This document shows, one piece after another, positions 14,571 through 22,838 of a stretch of DNA of 61,218 bases. Position 1 is the first letter of the stretch, and every line of letters starts with the position of its first letter. The notes beneath the pieces were generated by a model. That model was not told the origin of the DNA and did not search any database. It worked only from the letters and a program-made list of their open reading frames with translations. The DNA is from Kitasatospora griseola (GTDB taxonomy: Bacteria; Actinomycetota; Actinomycetes; Streptomycetales; Streptomycetaceae), in the NCBI RefSeq assembly GCF_014648555.1, contig NZ_BMRI01000021.1:1-61218 (forward strand), in the 5' to 3' direction. The position numbers and the translations under genes are program-made.

Positions 14571-16172
14571 ATGTCCTTCACCCGCCACTTCCACCGGGGC
14601 CGCGACCTCGCCCGCACCGCCGGCGACCACGCCGCCGACGTGTTCGCGCCGCTGACCGTGATCGGCCGCGGCCTGCGCCGCCACGCCGACTGGACCAAGG
14701 CCCGCTGGGCGGCCACCCCGAAGGAGCGCCGCGGCCCGACGCTGCTGGTCGGCGCAGCCGTCACGATCGGCGTCTTCCTGCTGCCGCACGGCCCGCTGAT
14801 GGCGCTCGTCGCCCTGGTCGCCTCGGCCGCCTGGGCCGGCCGCGGCCCCAAGTCCGAACCCGAACCGGAGGCGGACCTCGCCGACACCAAGCTGACCGCG
14901 CTGTACGCGGCGCTCACCCCGTACCTCGGCGGGATCGACGAGCCGTTCGCGCTGTACCGACTGGACGGCGAGTGGCGGGCGGCGTTCTCCGGCTGGGAGT
15001 TCGACCCGGACGGCCGCCTCACCGCGCTGGAGATCTCCTACCCGGCGTACTTCACCGACACCGAGCCCGCCGCCCGGGCCCGGATCGAGCAGGTCGTGCA
15101 GGGCAAGGCCGGCCGCTCCCGGGAGTACCGCTTCGACTGGGACGAGGAGATCAACCGGCTGCGGGTGAGCGCGCTCGCCCCGCTGCCCGCCGACATCGTG
15201 GCGCAGCGGTTCGTCACCGCGCCGGGCGAGATCGTGCTCGGCTTCACCGACGGCGCGGGCAGCAACCGCACCATCCCGGTCGAGCAGGGCGGGGCCACCG
15301 AGCAGCAGCCGCCGGTGGTGTGGCGGGTCGGCCCGCGCTCCGCCGAACCGCACCTGCTGGCCCTCGGCACCGCCGGGTACGGCACCTCGACGCTGCTGCG
15401 CTCGATCGCCCTGCAGGCGCTGCCGCACGGCGACCTGGTGGTGGTCGACGGGGCGAGCACCGGCGAGCACGCCTGCCTGGTGAACCGTCCCGGCGTGTAC
15501 ACCGTGGAGACCAGCCTGCACGGGGCGCTGGCCGCGCTGGACTGGGTGGCGAAGGAGACCGAGCGCCGGCTGATCGCGCTGAACGCGGCACGCCACCACG
15601 GGGTGACCGCGCCGGCCGACGTCACCCGGCCGCTGTGGATCCTGCTGGACCACCTCACCGAGCTGTCCGAGCTCGCCCACGCCGAGGGCCGCACCGACCC
15701 GCAGGAGCTGCTGGAGGTGCCGCTGCGGCACGGCCGGGCGGCGCGCGTCACGGTGGTGTTCGTCGACGACCTGGAGGCCCGCCACCGGATCGCCGCCACC
15801 GTGCACGCCTGCACCCGGGCCCGGGTGGTGCTCGGTCCGATCACCTCCGAGTCCGGCTCGGCCGGGCTGGGCGTCCCACTGGACATCGCGCCCGCCGCGC
15901 ACACCCCGCCCGGCCGCGGCTACGCCCGGATCGGCACCGCGGCCCCCGTCCGGGTGCAGGTCCCGGTCACGGTGGACCCGCTCGACGAGGAGGCCCCGCA
16001 GGCGCTGCGCGAGGCCGTGGTCGCGCTGCTGCCGCACCGCGACACCCGCACCGAGGAGTCCCCCTCCGCCGGAGCGGAGGTCACGGGGTCGGAGGCCGCC
16101 GGGACCGAGCCGGAGCGGGCCGAGGTCCGGCTGACCAAGGACCACGCTCCCGCACAGCCCGGGATGGCCTGA
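14571..16172 (+). CDS. sffA: SffA-like FtsK/SpoIIIE-related protein with degenerate P-loop
   Basis: A 533-aa protein. A membrane segment spans about residues 55-90 (LLVGAAVTIGVFLLPHGPLM), followed by a large cytosolic domain related to FtsK/SpoIIIE. The nucleotide-binding motifs are altered. The Walker A position reads GTAGYGTST (266-274), with Thr272 where Lys is required. The Walker B strand LWILLDHL has Asp360 followed by His361 instead of Glu. ATP hydrolysis is therefore doubtful and a pseudo-ATPase role is possible. SffA in S. coelicolor is targeted to septa by SmeA and contributes to chromosome segregation in spores (family knowledge). The acidic C-terminal tail is poorly conserved in character. 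Confidence 0.75.
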   Translation: MSFTRHFHRGRDLARTAGDHAADVFAPLTVIGRGLRRHADWTKARWAATPKERRGPTLLVGAAVTIGVFLLPHGPLMALVALVASAAWAGRGPKSEPEPEADLADTKLTALYAALTPYLGGIDEPFALYRLDGEWRAAFSGWEFDPDGRLTALEISYPAYFTDTEPAARARIEQVVQGKAGRSREYRFDWDEEINRLRVSALAPLPADIVAQRFVTAPGEIVLGFTDGAGSNRTIPVEQGGATEQQPPVVWRVGPRSAEPHLLALGTAGYGTSTLLRSIALQALPHGDLVVVDGASTGEHACLVNRPGVYTVETSLHGALAALDWVAKETERRLIALNAARHHGVTAPADVTRPLWILLDHLTELSELAHAEGRTDPQELLEVPLRHGRAARVTVVFVDDLEARHRIAATVHACTRARVVLGPITSESGSAGLGVPLDIAPAAHTPPGRGYARIGTAAPVRVQVPVTVDPLDEEAPQALREAVVALLPHRDTRTEESPSAGAEVTGSEAAGTEPERAEVRLTKDHAPAQPGMA

Positions 16173-16254
16173 CGACCCGCCCTCGACCCGTCCTCGACCT
16201 TCCCTCGATCGCTTCTTCGAACGCTCTGCGCGCGCCGACCAGAAGTGCACAAAA

Positions 16255-16292
16255 TGTGACACGCCGGGTGATATCACCGCTCAGATGTGACA
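16255..16292. promoter_or_regulatory. Palindrome flanked by TGTGACA direct repeats
   Basis: GGTGATATCACC (16267-16278) is a perfect 12-bp palindrome, flanked by TGTGACA at 16255-16261 and 16286-16292. It lies between sffA and rbpA, ~60 bp upstream of the sigma-R promoter. Likely a regulator site; the protein is unknown. Confidence 0.4.
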
Positions 16293-16351
16293 AATCGGGC
16301 GACCATGGGTACAAACAGGGGCGGCACGACAGGCGACGTATGTCCCGGACG

Positions 16352-16377
16352 GGAATCTTCGTCGGAGGTCGGGCGTT
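16352..16377 (+). promoter_or_regulatory. Sigma-R (SigR) type promoter of rbpA
   Basis: GGAAT (16352-16356), exactly 18 bp, then GTT (16375-16377) is a full match to the SigR promoter pattern GGAAT-N18-GTT. SigR controls the thiol-oxidative stress response in streptomycetes and rbpA is an established SigR target. The start site would be near 16383, giving a ~58-nt leader before the rbpA ATG. Confidence 0.85.
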
Positions 16378-16440
16378 GGACCCATCGACGAAGACAGCGA
16401 CCACTAGTCCTGTGGGCAAGAAGCCCGGGAGGCACGATTC

Positions 16441-16815
16441 ATGAGCGAGCGAGCTCTCCGCGGCACGCGACTCGGGGCGACCAGCTACGAGACCGACCGC
16501 GGCATTGATCTGGCACCGCGCCAGACCGTCGAATACGCATGTCAGAACGGGCACCGATTCGAGGTTCCGTTCTCGGTCGAGGCGGAGATCCCCGTGGTGT
16601 GGGAGTGCCGTTTCTGTGGCCAGGAGGCCGCACTCCTCGACGGCGACGAGCCGGAGGAGAAGAAGACCAAGCCCACACGTACCCACTGGGACATGCTGAT
16701 GGAGCGCCGGACCCGCGAAGAGCTCGAGGAGGTCCTGGCCGAGCGCCTGGCCGTCCTCCGCTCCGGCGGGATGAACCTGGCGGTCCACCCGCGGGATTCC
16801 CGCAAGTCCGCCTGA
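16441..16815 (+). CDS. rbpA: RNA polymerase-binding protein RbpA
   Basis: A 124-aa actinobacterial transcription factor that binds RNA polymerase and the principal sigma factor and stabilises the open complex. The core barrel carries Cys34, His38, Cys56 and Cys59 (YACQNGHRF and WECRFCG), the zinc-binding residues known from S. coelicolor RbpA. The basic linker KKTKPTRTHWDMLMERR (~74-90) and the sigma-interacting C-terminal helix (REELEEVLAERLAVLRSGG) follow. GGGAGG precedes the ATG. A sigma-R promoter lies upstream and a strong terminator downstream, so it is monocistronic. Confidence 0.97.
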   Translation: MSERALRGTRLGATSYETDRGIDLAPRQTVEYACQNGHRFEVPFSVEAEIPVVWECRFCGQEAALLDGDEPEEKKTKPTRTHWDMLMERRTREELEEVLAERLAVLRSGGMNLAVHPRDSRKSA

Positions 16816-16836
16816 CGGACCGAAACCCGCACCACT

Positions 16837-16871
16837 GCCGAAGGGCCCCGGAAGTTCCGGGGCCCTTCGGC
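16837..16871 (+). terminator. Terminator of rbpA
   Basis: A perfect 15-bp stem, GCCGAAGGGCCCCGG (16837-16851) with its complement at 16857-16871, closes a 5-nt loop. It lies 21 bp after the rbpA stop and also faces the convergent fxsA gene, so it can serve both. Confidence 0.88.
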
Positions 16872-16916
16872 GTTGCCTGCTATTCGGCGCTACCTGCTGT
16901 CGGGATCAGGAGCGGA

Positions 16917-17504
16917 TCACGGGGCGATCGGCGGCCGGTACTCGGTGTCCGGCCCCTTCGGGCCGGCCGGCGGGTCGACGACCTCGCCCTGGACGATCTT
17001 GCCGTCCGGGCGGTGGATGCGCAGCTGCTCCTGCAGGCGCATCGCGTCCGCGAACCGGTCCGCGCCGACCGGGGCGGTGGAGCGCAGCACGCTGCCGGTG
17101 AGCCGGCGGGCGACGGCGCGCCACACGGCGCGGGTCGGCGGGAGCAGCAGGGTGGCGGCCAGCAGGTCCGACAGGAAGCCCGGCAGGATCAGCAGCACAC
17201 CGGCCAGCACCGTCATCGAGGTGCCGGTCTGCGGCTGCGCGGACTGCGGGTCCTTGGACAGCTCGACGGCGGCGCGGAACGCCCGCGCCCCGGCGCGCTT
17301 GATCACCGTGCCGCCCAGGAACACCCCGGCCAGCAACAGCACCAACGTCAGGAACCAGCCCACCCAGCCGGCCACCACGGTGACCAGCCAGATCTCCAGC
17401 ACCAGCCAGACGGCGATCAACAGCGGCACGATCCGGGCAAGACGCCCACGCCGGGTCGGACGGGCCGGGGTTGCTTGCTGGGACACGGTACGGATCCACT
17501 CCAT
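16917..17504 (-). CDS. fxsA: FxsA family membrane protein
   Basis: A 195-aa inner-membrane protein of the FxsA family. Hydrophobic segments are ARIVPLLIAVWLVLEIWLVT and VGWFLTLVLLLAGVFLGGTV near the N-terminus, and MTVLAGVLLILPGFLSDLLA further on. The family's GxxLLLPGFxTD-type signature is recognisable in LLILPGFLSDLLA. E. coli FxsA overproduction relieves phage T7 exclusion by the F plasmid; the normal role is unknown. The ATG at 17504 was chosen for its GAGAG site; an ATG at 17543 lacks one. The C-terminal tail is hydrophilic and proline-rich. It lies between rbpA and lnt, as in other streptomycetes. Confidence 0.85.
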   Translation of the reverse strand: MEWIRTVSQQATPARPTRRGRLARIVPLLIAVWLVLEIWLVTVVAGWVGWFLTLVLLLAGVFLGGTVIKRAGARAFRAAVELSKDPQSAQPQTGTSMTVLAGVLLILPGFLSDLLAATLLLPPTRAVWRAVARRLTGSVLRSTAPVGADRFADAMRLQEQLRIHRPDGKIVQGEVVDPPAGPKGPDTEYRPPIAP

Positions 17505-17623
17505 CGCGGTGCTCTCAGCGACGACCGGCGACTCCGGCCGCATTCACGGCACCACCCTGGACAACGGCCCACCGGGCCCGCGTGTTCCGCCGTACGGGCC
17601 CGTGGCCCGTCCCGCCGCCCGAT

Positions 17624-18383
17624 CGGGCCTGCGTGGCTGCTCGACGTCGGACCTGCCTCAGGGGTGCTTCCCGCCCGCCGCGAGGCGGCAGGCCGGGTAG
17701 CGGCAGGAGCCCGCTCCGCTGCCCACGGCGCCACTGCCAGACGTCGGACCCGCGAAGGCCGGCGGGCCGCCGAGGGCGAACCTCCCACCCTCGCCCGGCA
17801 GCGCTCCGTGCTCCGCCGCCCGGGCCGTGACGCGTCCGGCCGACCGCTCAAGCCTGCTTGGCCGCCCGGCGGCGCTGCAGGCCCGTCGCGGCCGCGAAGG
17901 CGCAGGCCAACAGGCCACCGAACGCGAACCTCCCGCCCACGCCCGGCGACGATCCGCGCGCCGCCACCCGGACCGTGCCCGCCCCGCCGCCCGCTCAGGC
18001 CTGCCTCAGGGATACCTGCCCGCCCGCCGCGAGGCCGCACGCCGAGCGGAGGCAAGGGCCCGCTCCGGCCGCACACTCCGCTGCCCGCGACCCCGCCACC
18101 TGACCTCGGACCCGCGTGACAACCCGGGGCCCCGCGAAGCCGAAGGCCGGCGGGCCGCCGAGCGCGAACCTCCCGCCCTCACCCGGCGGCACCCCGTGCT
18201 CCCGCCGCCCGGGCCCTGACACGTCCTACCGACCGCCCGGCCTGCTTGGCCACCCGACGACGCTCCAGGCCCGTCGCAGCCGCGAAGGCGCAGGCCAACA
18301 GGCCGCCGAACGCGAACCTCCCGCCCTCGCCCGGCGGCACTCCGTACTCCGCCACCAAGAGCGTGACGCGACCTGCCGACCGC
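17624..18383. repeat. Degenerate tandem array with copies of the lnt 3' end
   Basis: The 840-bp gap 17544-18383 holds no supportable gene. From 17624 it is an alternating array. Type-1 blocks (17848-~17999 and ~18235-18383) copy the last ~80-100 bp of lnt; read on the minus strand they still encode GGLLACAFAAATGL followed by an RRR-AKQA tail like that of Lnt. Type-2 blocks (~17624-17847 and ~18000-18234) share CTGCCTCAGGG, CCCGCCCGCCGCGAGGC and a GGCGGGCCGCCGAG core. The composite period is ~380 bp, two periods abutting the genuine lnt terminus. The first type-1 copy keeps the stop codon (17848-17850), the second has lost it. Confidence 0.8.
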
Positions 18384-19988
18384 TCAGGCCTGCTTGGCCG
18401 CCCGGCGGCGCTGCAGGCCCGTCGCGGCGGCGAAGGCGCAGGCCAGCAGGCCGCCGAGGGCGAGGATCCATTCGGGGCCGGCGCCGACCTTGTCGGCGAT
18501 GGTCTGGCCGTCGCGCAGCGGGACCACGGCGTTGAGGACCTCCTGGTCGAGCTCCGCGGTGCGCTGCTGGACCTCGCCGTCCGGGGTGATCACGGCGCTG
18601 ACGCCGCTGGTGGCCGCGATCAGCACGGCCCGGCCGTGCTCGACGGCGCGCAGTCGGGACATCGCCAGCTGCTGCTCGGTCTGGCCGGTCCGGTTGTAGG
18701 TGGCGTTGTTGGTCTGGACGACCAGCACCCGGCCGCCCTGGTTGACGGTGTCGCGGACGATCTCGTCGTACGCCACCTCGAAGCAGATCACGTCGCCGAT
18801 CCGGGCCGGGCCGAGGTGCATGACGCCGCTGCCGGTGCCGGGGTAGAAGTCGCGGGCGACCCGCTGCAGGCGGGTGATCACCTTGGACAGTTCGGCGCGG
18901 AACGGCACGTACTCGCCGAACGGCACCGGGTGCTGCTTGGTGTAGGACTCCCCCGGGCCGGTCGTCGGGTCCCACACGATGCCCTCGTTGCGCACGTGCT
19001 GCTGGTCCGGTCCGTCGACCAGGGCGCCGACCAGGGTGGGGACGCCGATGGTCTTCACGGCCTCGTCGATCCGGGCGTAGGCCGCCGGGTCGGTGAACGG
19101 GTCGAGGTCGGAGGCGTTCTCCGGCCAGATCACCACGTCGGGCTTGGGCACCCGGCCGGCGGCGACGTCCGCGGCGAGCTGCTCGGTGGTCTTGGCGTGG
19201 TTGTTGAGCACCAGCATCGGCCGGCCCAGGAAGTCCATGCCGGGACGGTCCACGTTGCCCTGGACGATCGCGACCTTCACGGTGTCGGCGGCCGCGGTCG
19301 GCACCGGCACGACATAGCCGATCAGCACCAGCGCGACGGCCGCCAGGCCGCCCGCGACGGTGCGCCACGGCAGCATGGCGGTGCCGGCCCGGCGGGCCCG
19401 CAGCACGCACAGCACCGCCCAGGCGAGCAGCGTGCCGCAGCCGGCCACCGCGAAGGTCACCAGCGGGGCGCCGCCGAGCGCGGCGAGCGGCGTGAACGGG
19501 CTGGCGGTGTTGGCGAACGCCAGGCGGCCCCAGGGGAAGCCGCCGAACGGCAGCCGGTCACGGGCCCACTCCTGGGTCACCCAGAGCATCGCGGCCCACA
19601 GCGGCCAGCCGCGCAGCTTCGAGGTCAGCGCCAGGCCCGCGCCCATCAGCGCGAGGAACAGCGCTTCGATCGCCGACAGGCCGATCACGCCGTCCCAGCC
19701 CACCACCCGCAGCCAGGACAGCAGCACCACGAAGAACGGCACGCCGAACACGAAGCCCAGCCAGGCCCCGTGCCGGGCCCGCCGCCCCCGGGTCAGCAGC
19801 GTCAGCGCCGCCACCCCGAGGATCGACAGCGGCCACACGTCGTACGGCGGGAAGGCGAACGCCATCGCCGTCCCGCACACCGCGGCCAGCCCCGTCCGGG
19901 CCCACCATCCCCCGCGGCCGGGGCGCTGCGGCGCGCTGTCCGCCTGCCCCTCGGTCACGGGGTGCTCCTGCGAAACGGGCAGTGCCAC
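18384..19988 (-). CDS. lnt: Apolipoprotein N-acyltransferase
   Basis: A 534-aa polytopic membrane enzyme that adds the third acyl chain to the N-terminal Cys of lipoproteins. The N-terminal half (to ~232) holds about seven transmembrane helices. The extracellular nitrilase-like domain (~237-505) carries the catalytic triad Glu290 (VIWPENAS), Lys351 (YTKQHPVPFGEYVPFR) and Cys402 (GDVICFEVAYDE). A final helix (~514-526) re-enters the membrane. The length fits the family. The start is ATG at 19988. Its 3' end is duplicated in the downstream array. Lies in the conserved rbpA-fxsA-lnt-amidohydrolase order. Confidence 0.95.
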   Translation of the reverse strand: MALPVSQEHPVTEGQADSAPQRPGRGGWWARTGLAAVCGTAMAFAFPPYDVWPLSILGVAALTLLTRGRRARHGAWLGFVFGVPFFVVLLSWLRVVGWDGVIGLSAIEALFLALMGAGLALTSKLRGWPLWAAMLWVTQEWARDRLPFGGFPWGRLAFANTASPFTPLAALGGAPLVTFAVAGCGTLLAWAVLCVLRARRAGTAMLPWRTVAGGLAAVALVLIGYVVPVPTAAADTVKVAIVQGNVDRPGMDFLGRPMLVLNNHAKTTEQLAADVAAGRVPKPDVVIWPENASDLDPFTDPAAYARIDEAVKTIGVPTLVGALVDGPDQQHVRNEGIVWDPTTGPGESYTKQHPVPFGEYVPFRAELSKVITRLQRVARDFYPGTGSGVMHLGPARIGDVICFEVAYDEIVRDTVNQGGRVLVVQTNNATYNRTGQTEQQLAMSRLRAVEHGRAVLIAATSGVSAVITPDGEVQQRTAELDQEVLNAVVPLRDGQTIADKVGAGPEWILALGGLLACAFAAATGLQRRRAAKQA

Positions 19989-20051
19989 CTGCGCACCATC
20001 TCTCTACTTCGTACGACGTCCCCCGAAAGGTACCTCACCCGAAGAGACGGC

Positions 20052-21668
20052 CTACTGGCCCTGGTGGGTGTGGACCGTCCGGCCCCGGACGACGGTGCGC
20101 AGGCAGGTGGGGAGGGGCTCGCCGGGGGTGAGGTCGGGGAGGCCGGGGGTGCCGGAGCGGGGGTCGGTGGACCAGCCGGCGATGCGGTTGTCGGGAGCCT
20201 GGACGACCAGGTCGGTGGTGGCCCAGACCGCGTAGGAGGCGATCGCGCCGGGCACCAGGACGCCGTCCGCGTCGTGGCCGAGGGCGCGGTGGCCGCCGCG
20301 GGTGTGGGCGGTGAACGCGGCGCGCACCGAGATCCGGTGCTCGGGGGTGCGGTGGAACGCGGCGGCGCGGACGGTGCCCCACGGGTCGAGCGGGGTGACG
20401 GGCGCGTCGGAGCCGAAGGCCAGCGGGATGCCGGCCCGCAGCATCGCGGCGAACGGGTTGAGCTGCGCGGCGCGGTCGGCGCCGAGGCGTTCCACGTACA
20501 TGCCGTCGGGGCCGCCCCAGGCGGCGTCGAAGGCGGGCTGGACGGAGGCGGTGAGGCCGAGTTCGGCGAACGCGGCGAGGGTCTCCGGGGTGAGCGCCTC
20601 GGCGTGCTCGACGCGGTGCCGCATCGCCTTGACGCGTTCGGCGCCGAGCTTGTCGCCGGCGGCGCGGACGCCTTCGACGACGGCGGTGATCGCGGCGTCG
20701 CCGATGGCGTGGAACCCGGCCTGCAGGCCGGCCTCGGTGCAGGCGGCGACGTGCTCGGCGATCTGCCCGGCCGTCAGGTAGGCGACGCCGGTGTGGTCGG
20801 TGTCGGCGTAGTCCTCGTGCAGGCAGGCGGTGTGCGAGCCGAGCGCGCCGTCGACGAACAGGTCGCCGCCGGCGCCGACCGCGCCGAGCCGCTTGGCGGT
20901 CTCGACGCCCGCGGCGCCGAGTTCGCCCCAGTAGCCGAACACCTCGGGGCCGGGGGTCTCGGCGGCGAGGGCGAGCAGCGCGGCGAGGTCCTCGGCGGAG
21001 GAGATGTCGGGGCCGGCGCACTCGTGCAGCGCGCCGATGCCGAGTTCGGCGGCGCGGCGCAGCGTGGCGAGCTGGGCGTCGCGGCGCTGGGCGGGCGTGA
21101 GGTGGGCGAGCGCGGCGCGGCGGACGGCGTGGTGGGCGTCCTGGGTGAGCGGGCCGTCGGCGGAGTACCCGGCGCAGTCGGCCAGTGCCGGGACGAGGGC
21201 GCGCAGGGCGCTGGTGGCGAGGCCGGAGTGGACGTCGGTGCGGGACAGGTAGAGCGCGGCCCCGCCGGCGGCGGCGTCGAGTTCGGCGAGCGAGGGGGCG
21301 CGGCGCTCGGGCCAGCGGGTCTCGTCCCAGCCGTGGCCGAGCAGGACGCCGTCGGCGCCGCCCGCGGTGAACTCGGCGATCGCGGCGAGCGCTTCGGCGA
21401 GCGAGGCGCCGGCGGTGAGGTCGAGGCCGGTCAGGGCGAGGCCGGTGGAGGTGGCGTGCACGTGGGCGTCGACGAACGCGGGGGTGACCAGGGCGCCCTG
21501 CAGGTCGACGATCTCGTCGGCGACGTCGGCGTACGCCTCGGCGGCTCCGTCGCTGCCGACCCAGGCGATGTGTTCGCCCTCGACCAGCATGGCGGTGGCG
21601 AAGGGGTCGGCGGGGCTGTAGACGTTGCCGCCGCGCAGCAGGACGGTCCGGTCGGTGCGTTCGGTCAT
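20052..21668 (-). CDS. Amidohydrolase family 3 (YtcJ-like) protein
   Basis: A 538-aa metal-dependent hydrolase with a TIM-barrel amidohydrolase domain. Signatures: metal-binding His69 and His71 in FVDAHVHAT, the EDYADTDHTG loop, HAIGDAAI (another metal histidine), HRVEHAE, and the catalytic Asp in AFGSDAPV. The N- and C-terminal beta-sandwich (VLLRGGNVYSP and RIAGWSTDP) is typical of YtcJ/NfdA-type N-formamide or exoenzyme-like amidohydrolases. The exact substrate is unknown. It lies 63 bp upstream of lnt on the same strand, so co-transcription is likely. Confidence 0.87.
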   Translation of the reverse strand: MTERTDRTVLLRGGNVYSPADPFATAMLVEGEHIAWVGSDGAAEAYADVADEIVDLQGALVTPAFVDAHVHATSTGLALTGLDLTAGASLAEALAAIAEFTAGGADGVLLGHGWDETRWPERRAPSLAELDAAAGGAALYLSRTDVHSGLATSALRALVPALADCAGYSADGPLTQDAHHAVRRAALAHLTPAQRRDAQLATLRRAAELGIGALHECAGPDISSAEDLAALLALAAETPGPEVFGYWGELGAAGVETAKRLGAVGAGGDLFVDGALGSHTACLHEDYADTDHTGVAYLTAGQIAEHVAACTEAGLQAGFHAIGDAAITAVVEGVRAAGDKLGAERVKAMRHRVEHAEALTPETLAAFAELGLTASVQPAFDAAWGGPDGMYVERLGADRAAQLNPFAAMLRAGIPLAFGSDAPVTPLDPWGTVRAAAFHRTPEHRISVRAAFTAHTRGGHRALGHDADGVLVPGAIASYAVWATTDLVVQAPDNRIAGWSTDPRSGTPGLPDLTPGEPLPTCLRTVVRGRTVHTHQGQ

Positions 21669-21710
21669 GGCGACCAGTCTCGCACCCTGGCCGATTGCAC
21701 AGTCGGGGGG

Positions 21711-22151
21711 TCAGAGCTTCGGCGGGCGGGCCTCGTACGGGGTGGAGAGGACGACGGTGGTGCGGGTGGACACGCCGGCGGCGGAGCGGATCCGGGCGAG
21801 CAGGTCCTCCAGGTCGCCGGGGCCGGGGACGCGGACCTTGAGGATGTAGTTCTCGTCGCCGGCGACGCTGTGGCAGGCCTCGATCTCGGGGAGGGCGACC
21901 AGGCGTTCGGGGGTGTCGTCGGGGGCGCTGGGGTCGAACGGCTTGACGGAGATGAACGCGGTGAGCGCCAGATCGACCGCCTCGGGGTCGACGATGGCGG
22001 TGTAGCCGCGGATGACGCCGCGCTGTTCGAGGCGGCGCACCCGCTGGTGCACGGCCGAAGTGGACAGGCCGGTGGCCTTGCCCAGGTCGGTGTAGCTCAT
22101 CCGTCCGTCCTGCAGCAGCAGCTGGACGATGCGCTGGTCGAGTTCCTCCAC
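21711..22151 (-). CDS. Lrp/AsnC family transcriptional regulator
   Basis: A 146-aa feast/famine regulator. The N-terminal helix-turn-helix is LDQRIVQLLLQDGRMSYTDL and GKATGLSTSAVHQRVRRLEQ (residues ~4-42); the C-terminal RAM ligand domain starts with GYTAIVDPEAVDLALTAFIS and contains the typical ACHSVAGDENYILKVRVPG. Lrp-type proteins form octamers and sense amino acids. The GTG at 22151 has only a weak ribosome site. It precedes the amidohydrolase and lnt genes on the same strand (42 bp to the next gene) and may belong to that transcript. Confidence 0.92.
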   Translation of the reverse strand: MEELDQRIVQLLLQDGRMSYTDLGKATGLSTSAVHQRVRRLEQRGVIRGYTAIVDPEAVDLALTAFISVKPFDPSAPDDTPERLVALPEIEACHSVAGDENYILKVRVPGPGDLEDLLARIRSAAGVSTRTTVVLSTPYEARPPKL

Positions 22152-22359
22152 AAGGCGTCAACCTACTCGATGGACGGCCGGGCTGTGCAGACAGCTCGCT
22201 GGGGGCGCATTCGGGGGGCACATGCCAACGGAATGTGGCGAGGAACACACTTGGTGCATCACCGTGCGCCGGAGCGCAGGGTTATGACGCGTCGTCAGCG
22301 GGAAGTGCTGCTGGTGGCCCGGTCAACGAGTGATTCCGGCCCGATCCGAGGGGGATCAG

Positions 22360-22761
22360 ATGCCTTCCACCGACCAGCGTCCCGACGTCGAGGACGAACC
22401 CGTCGCGTCCGAGCCGTCCTTCGGGACGGACCCGGGCGCGGCCGACAACTGGGACATCGTCCGGGTGCACTGCCCGGCCTGCGACCGCCCGATCGCCCTG
22501 ATCGGGGACGAGGAGAGCCTGCCGCAGCACGCGGTGCTGCCCTCCGCGTGGAACCCCTTCCAATCGGCGATCTGCCGGGGCACCGGCGCGCCGACGGCCG
22601 ACCTGCCGGAGAGCGTGGAGCAGCCCGAGCAGGGCGCCGTCGAAAACCTGGTGGCCCTGCCGACGGCGCTGGACTGGCGCACCCAGCCGTTCTCGCACGC
22701 GGGCGCCCACCGCGCCGTGCGCGCCCTGGTGCCCGCGCAGCGCGACCGCCGGGCGGCCTGA
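22360..22761 (+). CDS. Conserved actinobacterial protein of unknown function
   Basis: A 133-aa protein I do not recognise by name. The N-terminal ~30 residues are acidic and probably disordered; then VRVHCPACDRPIALIGDEES suggests a small zinc-ribbon-like CxxC element, with another Cys in SAICRGTGA. The C-terminal part is hydrophilic. It has no signal peptide or membrane helix. The ATG at 22360 was chosen because GAGGGGG precedes it by six bases; an upstream in-frame ATG at 22330 lacks a site. It sits divergent from the Lrp regulator and 77 bp ahead of the P-loop kinase. Confidence 0.7.
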   Translation: MPSTDQRPDVEDEPVASEPSFGTDPGAADNWDIVRVHCPACDRPIALIGDEESLPQHAVLPSAWNPFQSAICRGTGAPTADLPESVEQPEQGAVENLVALPTALDWRTQPFSHAGAHRAVRALVPAQRDRRAA

Positions 22762-22838
22762 CCCGCCCGTTCCCGTCGAGGGCGCCGCGGCTCCGGTGCC
22801 CTCCGGGAGCTCCCCGCCCAGCCACGTAGGCTGGCCGG

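Noticed and set aside
17658..18222. Minus-strand open frames within the lnt-tail array (75-86 codons)
   Set aside because: They coincide with repeat blocks, have no start signals and only reflect copied or GC-biased sequence.
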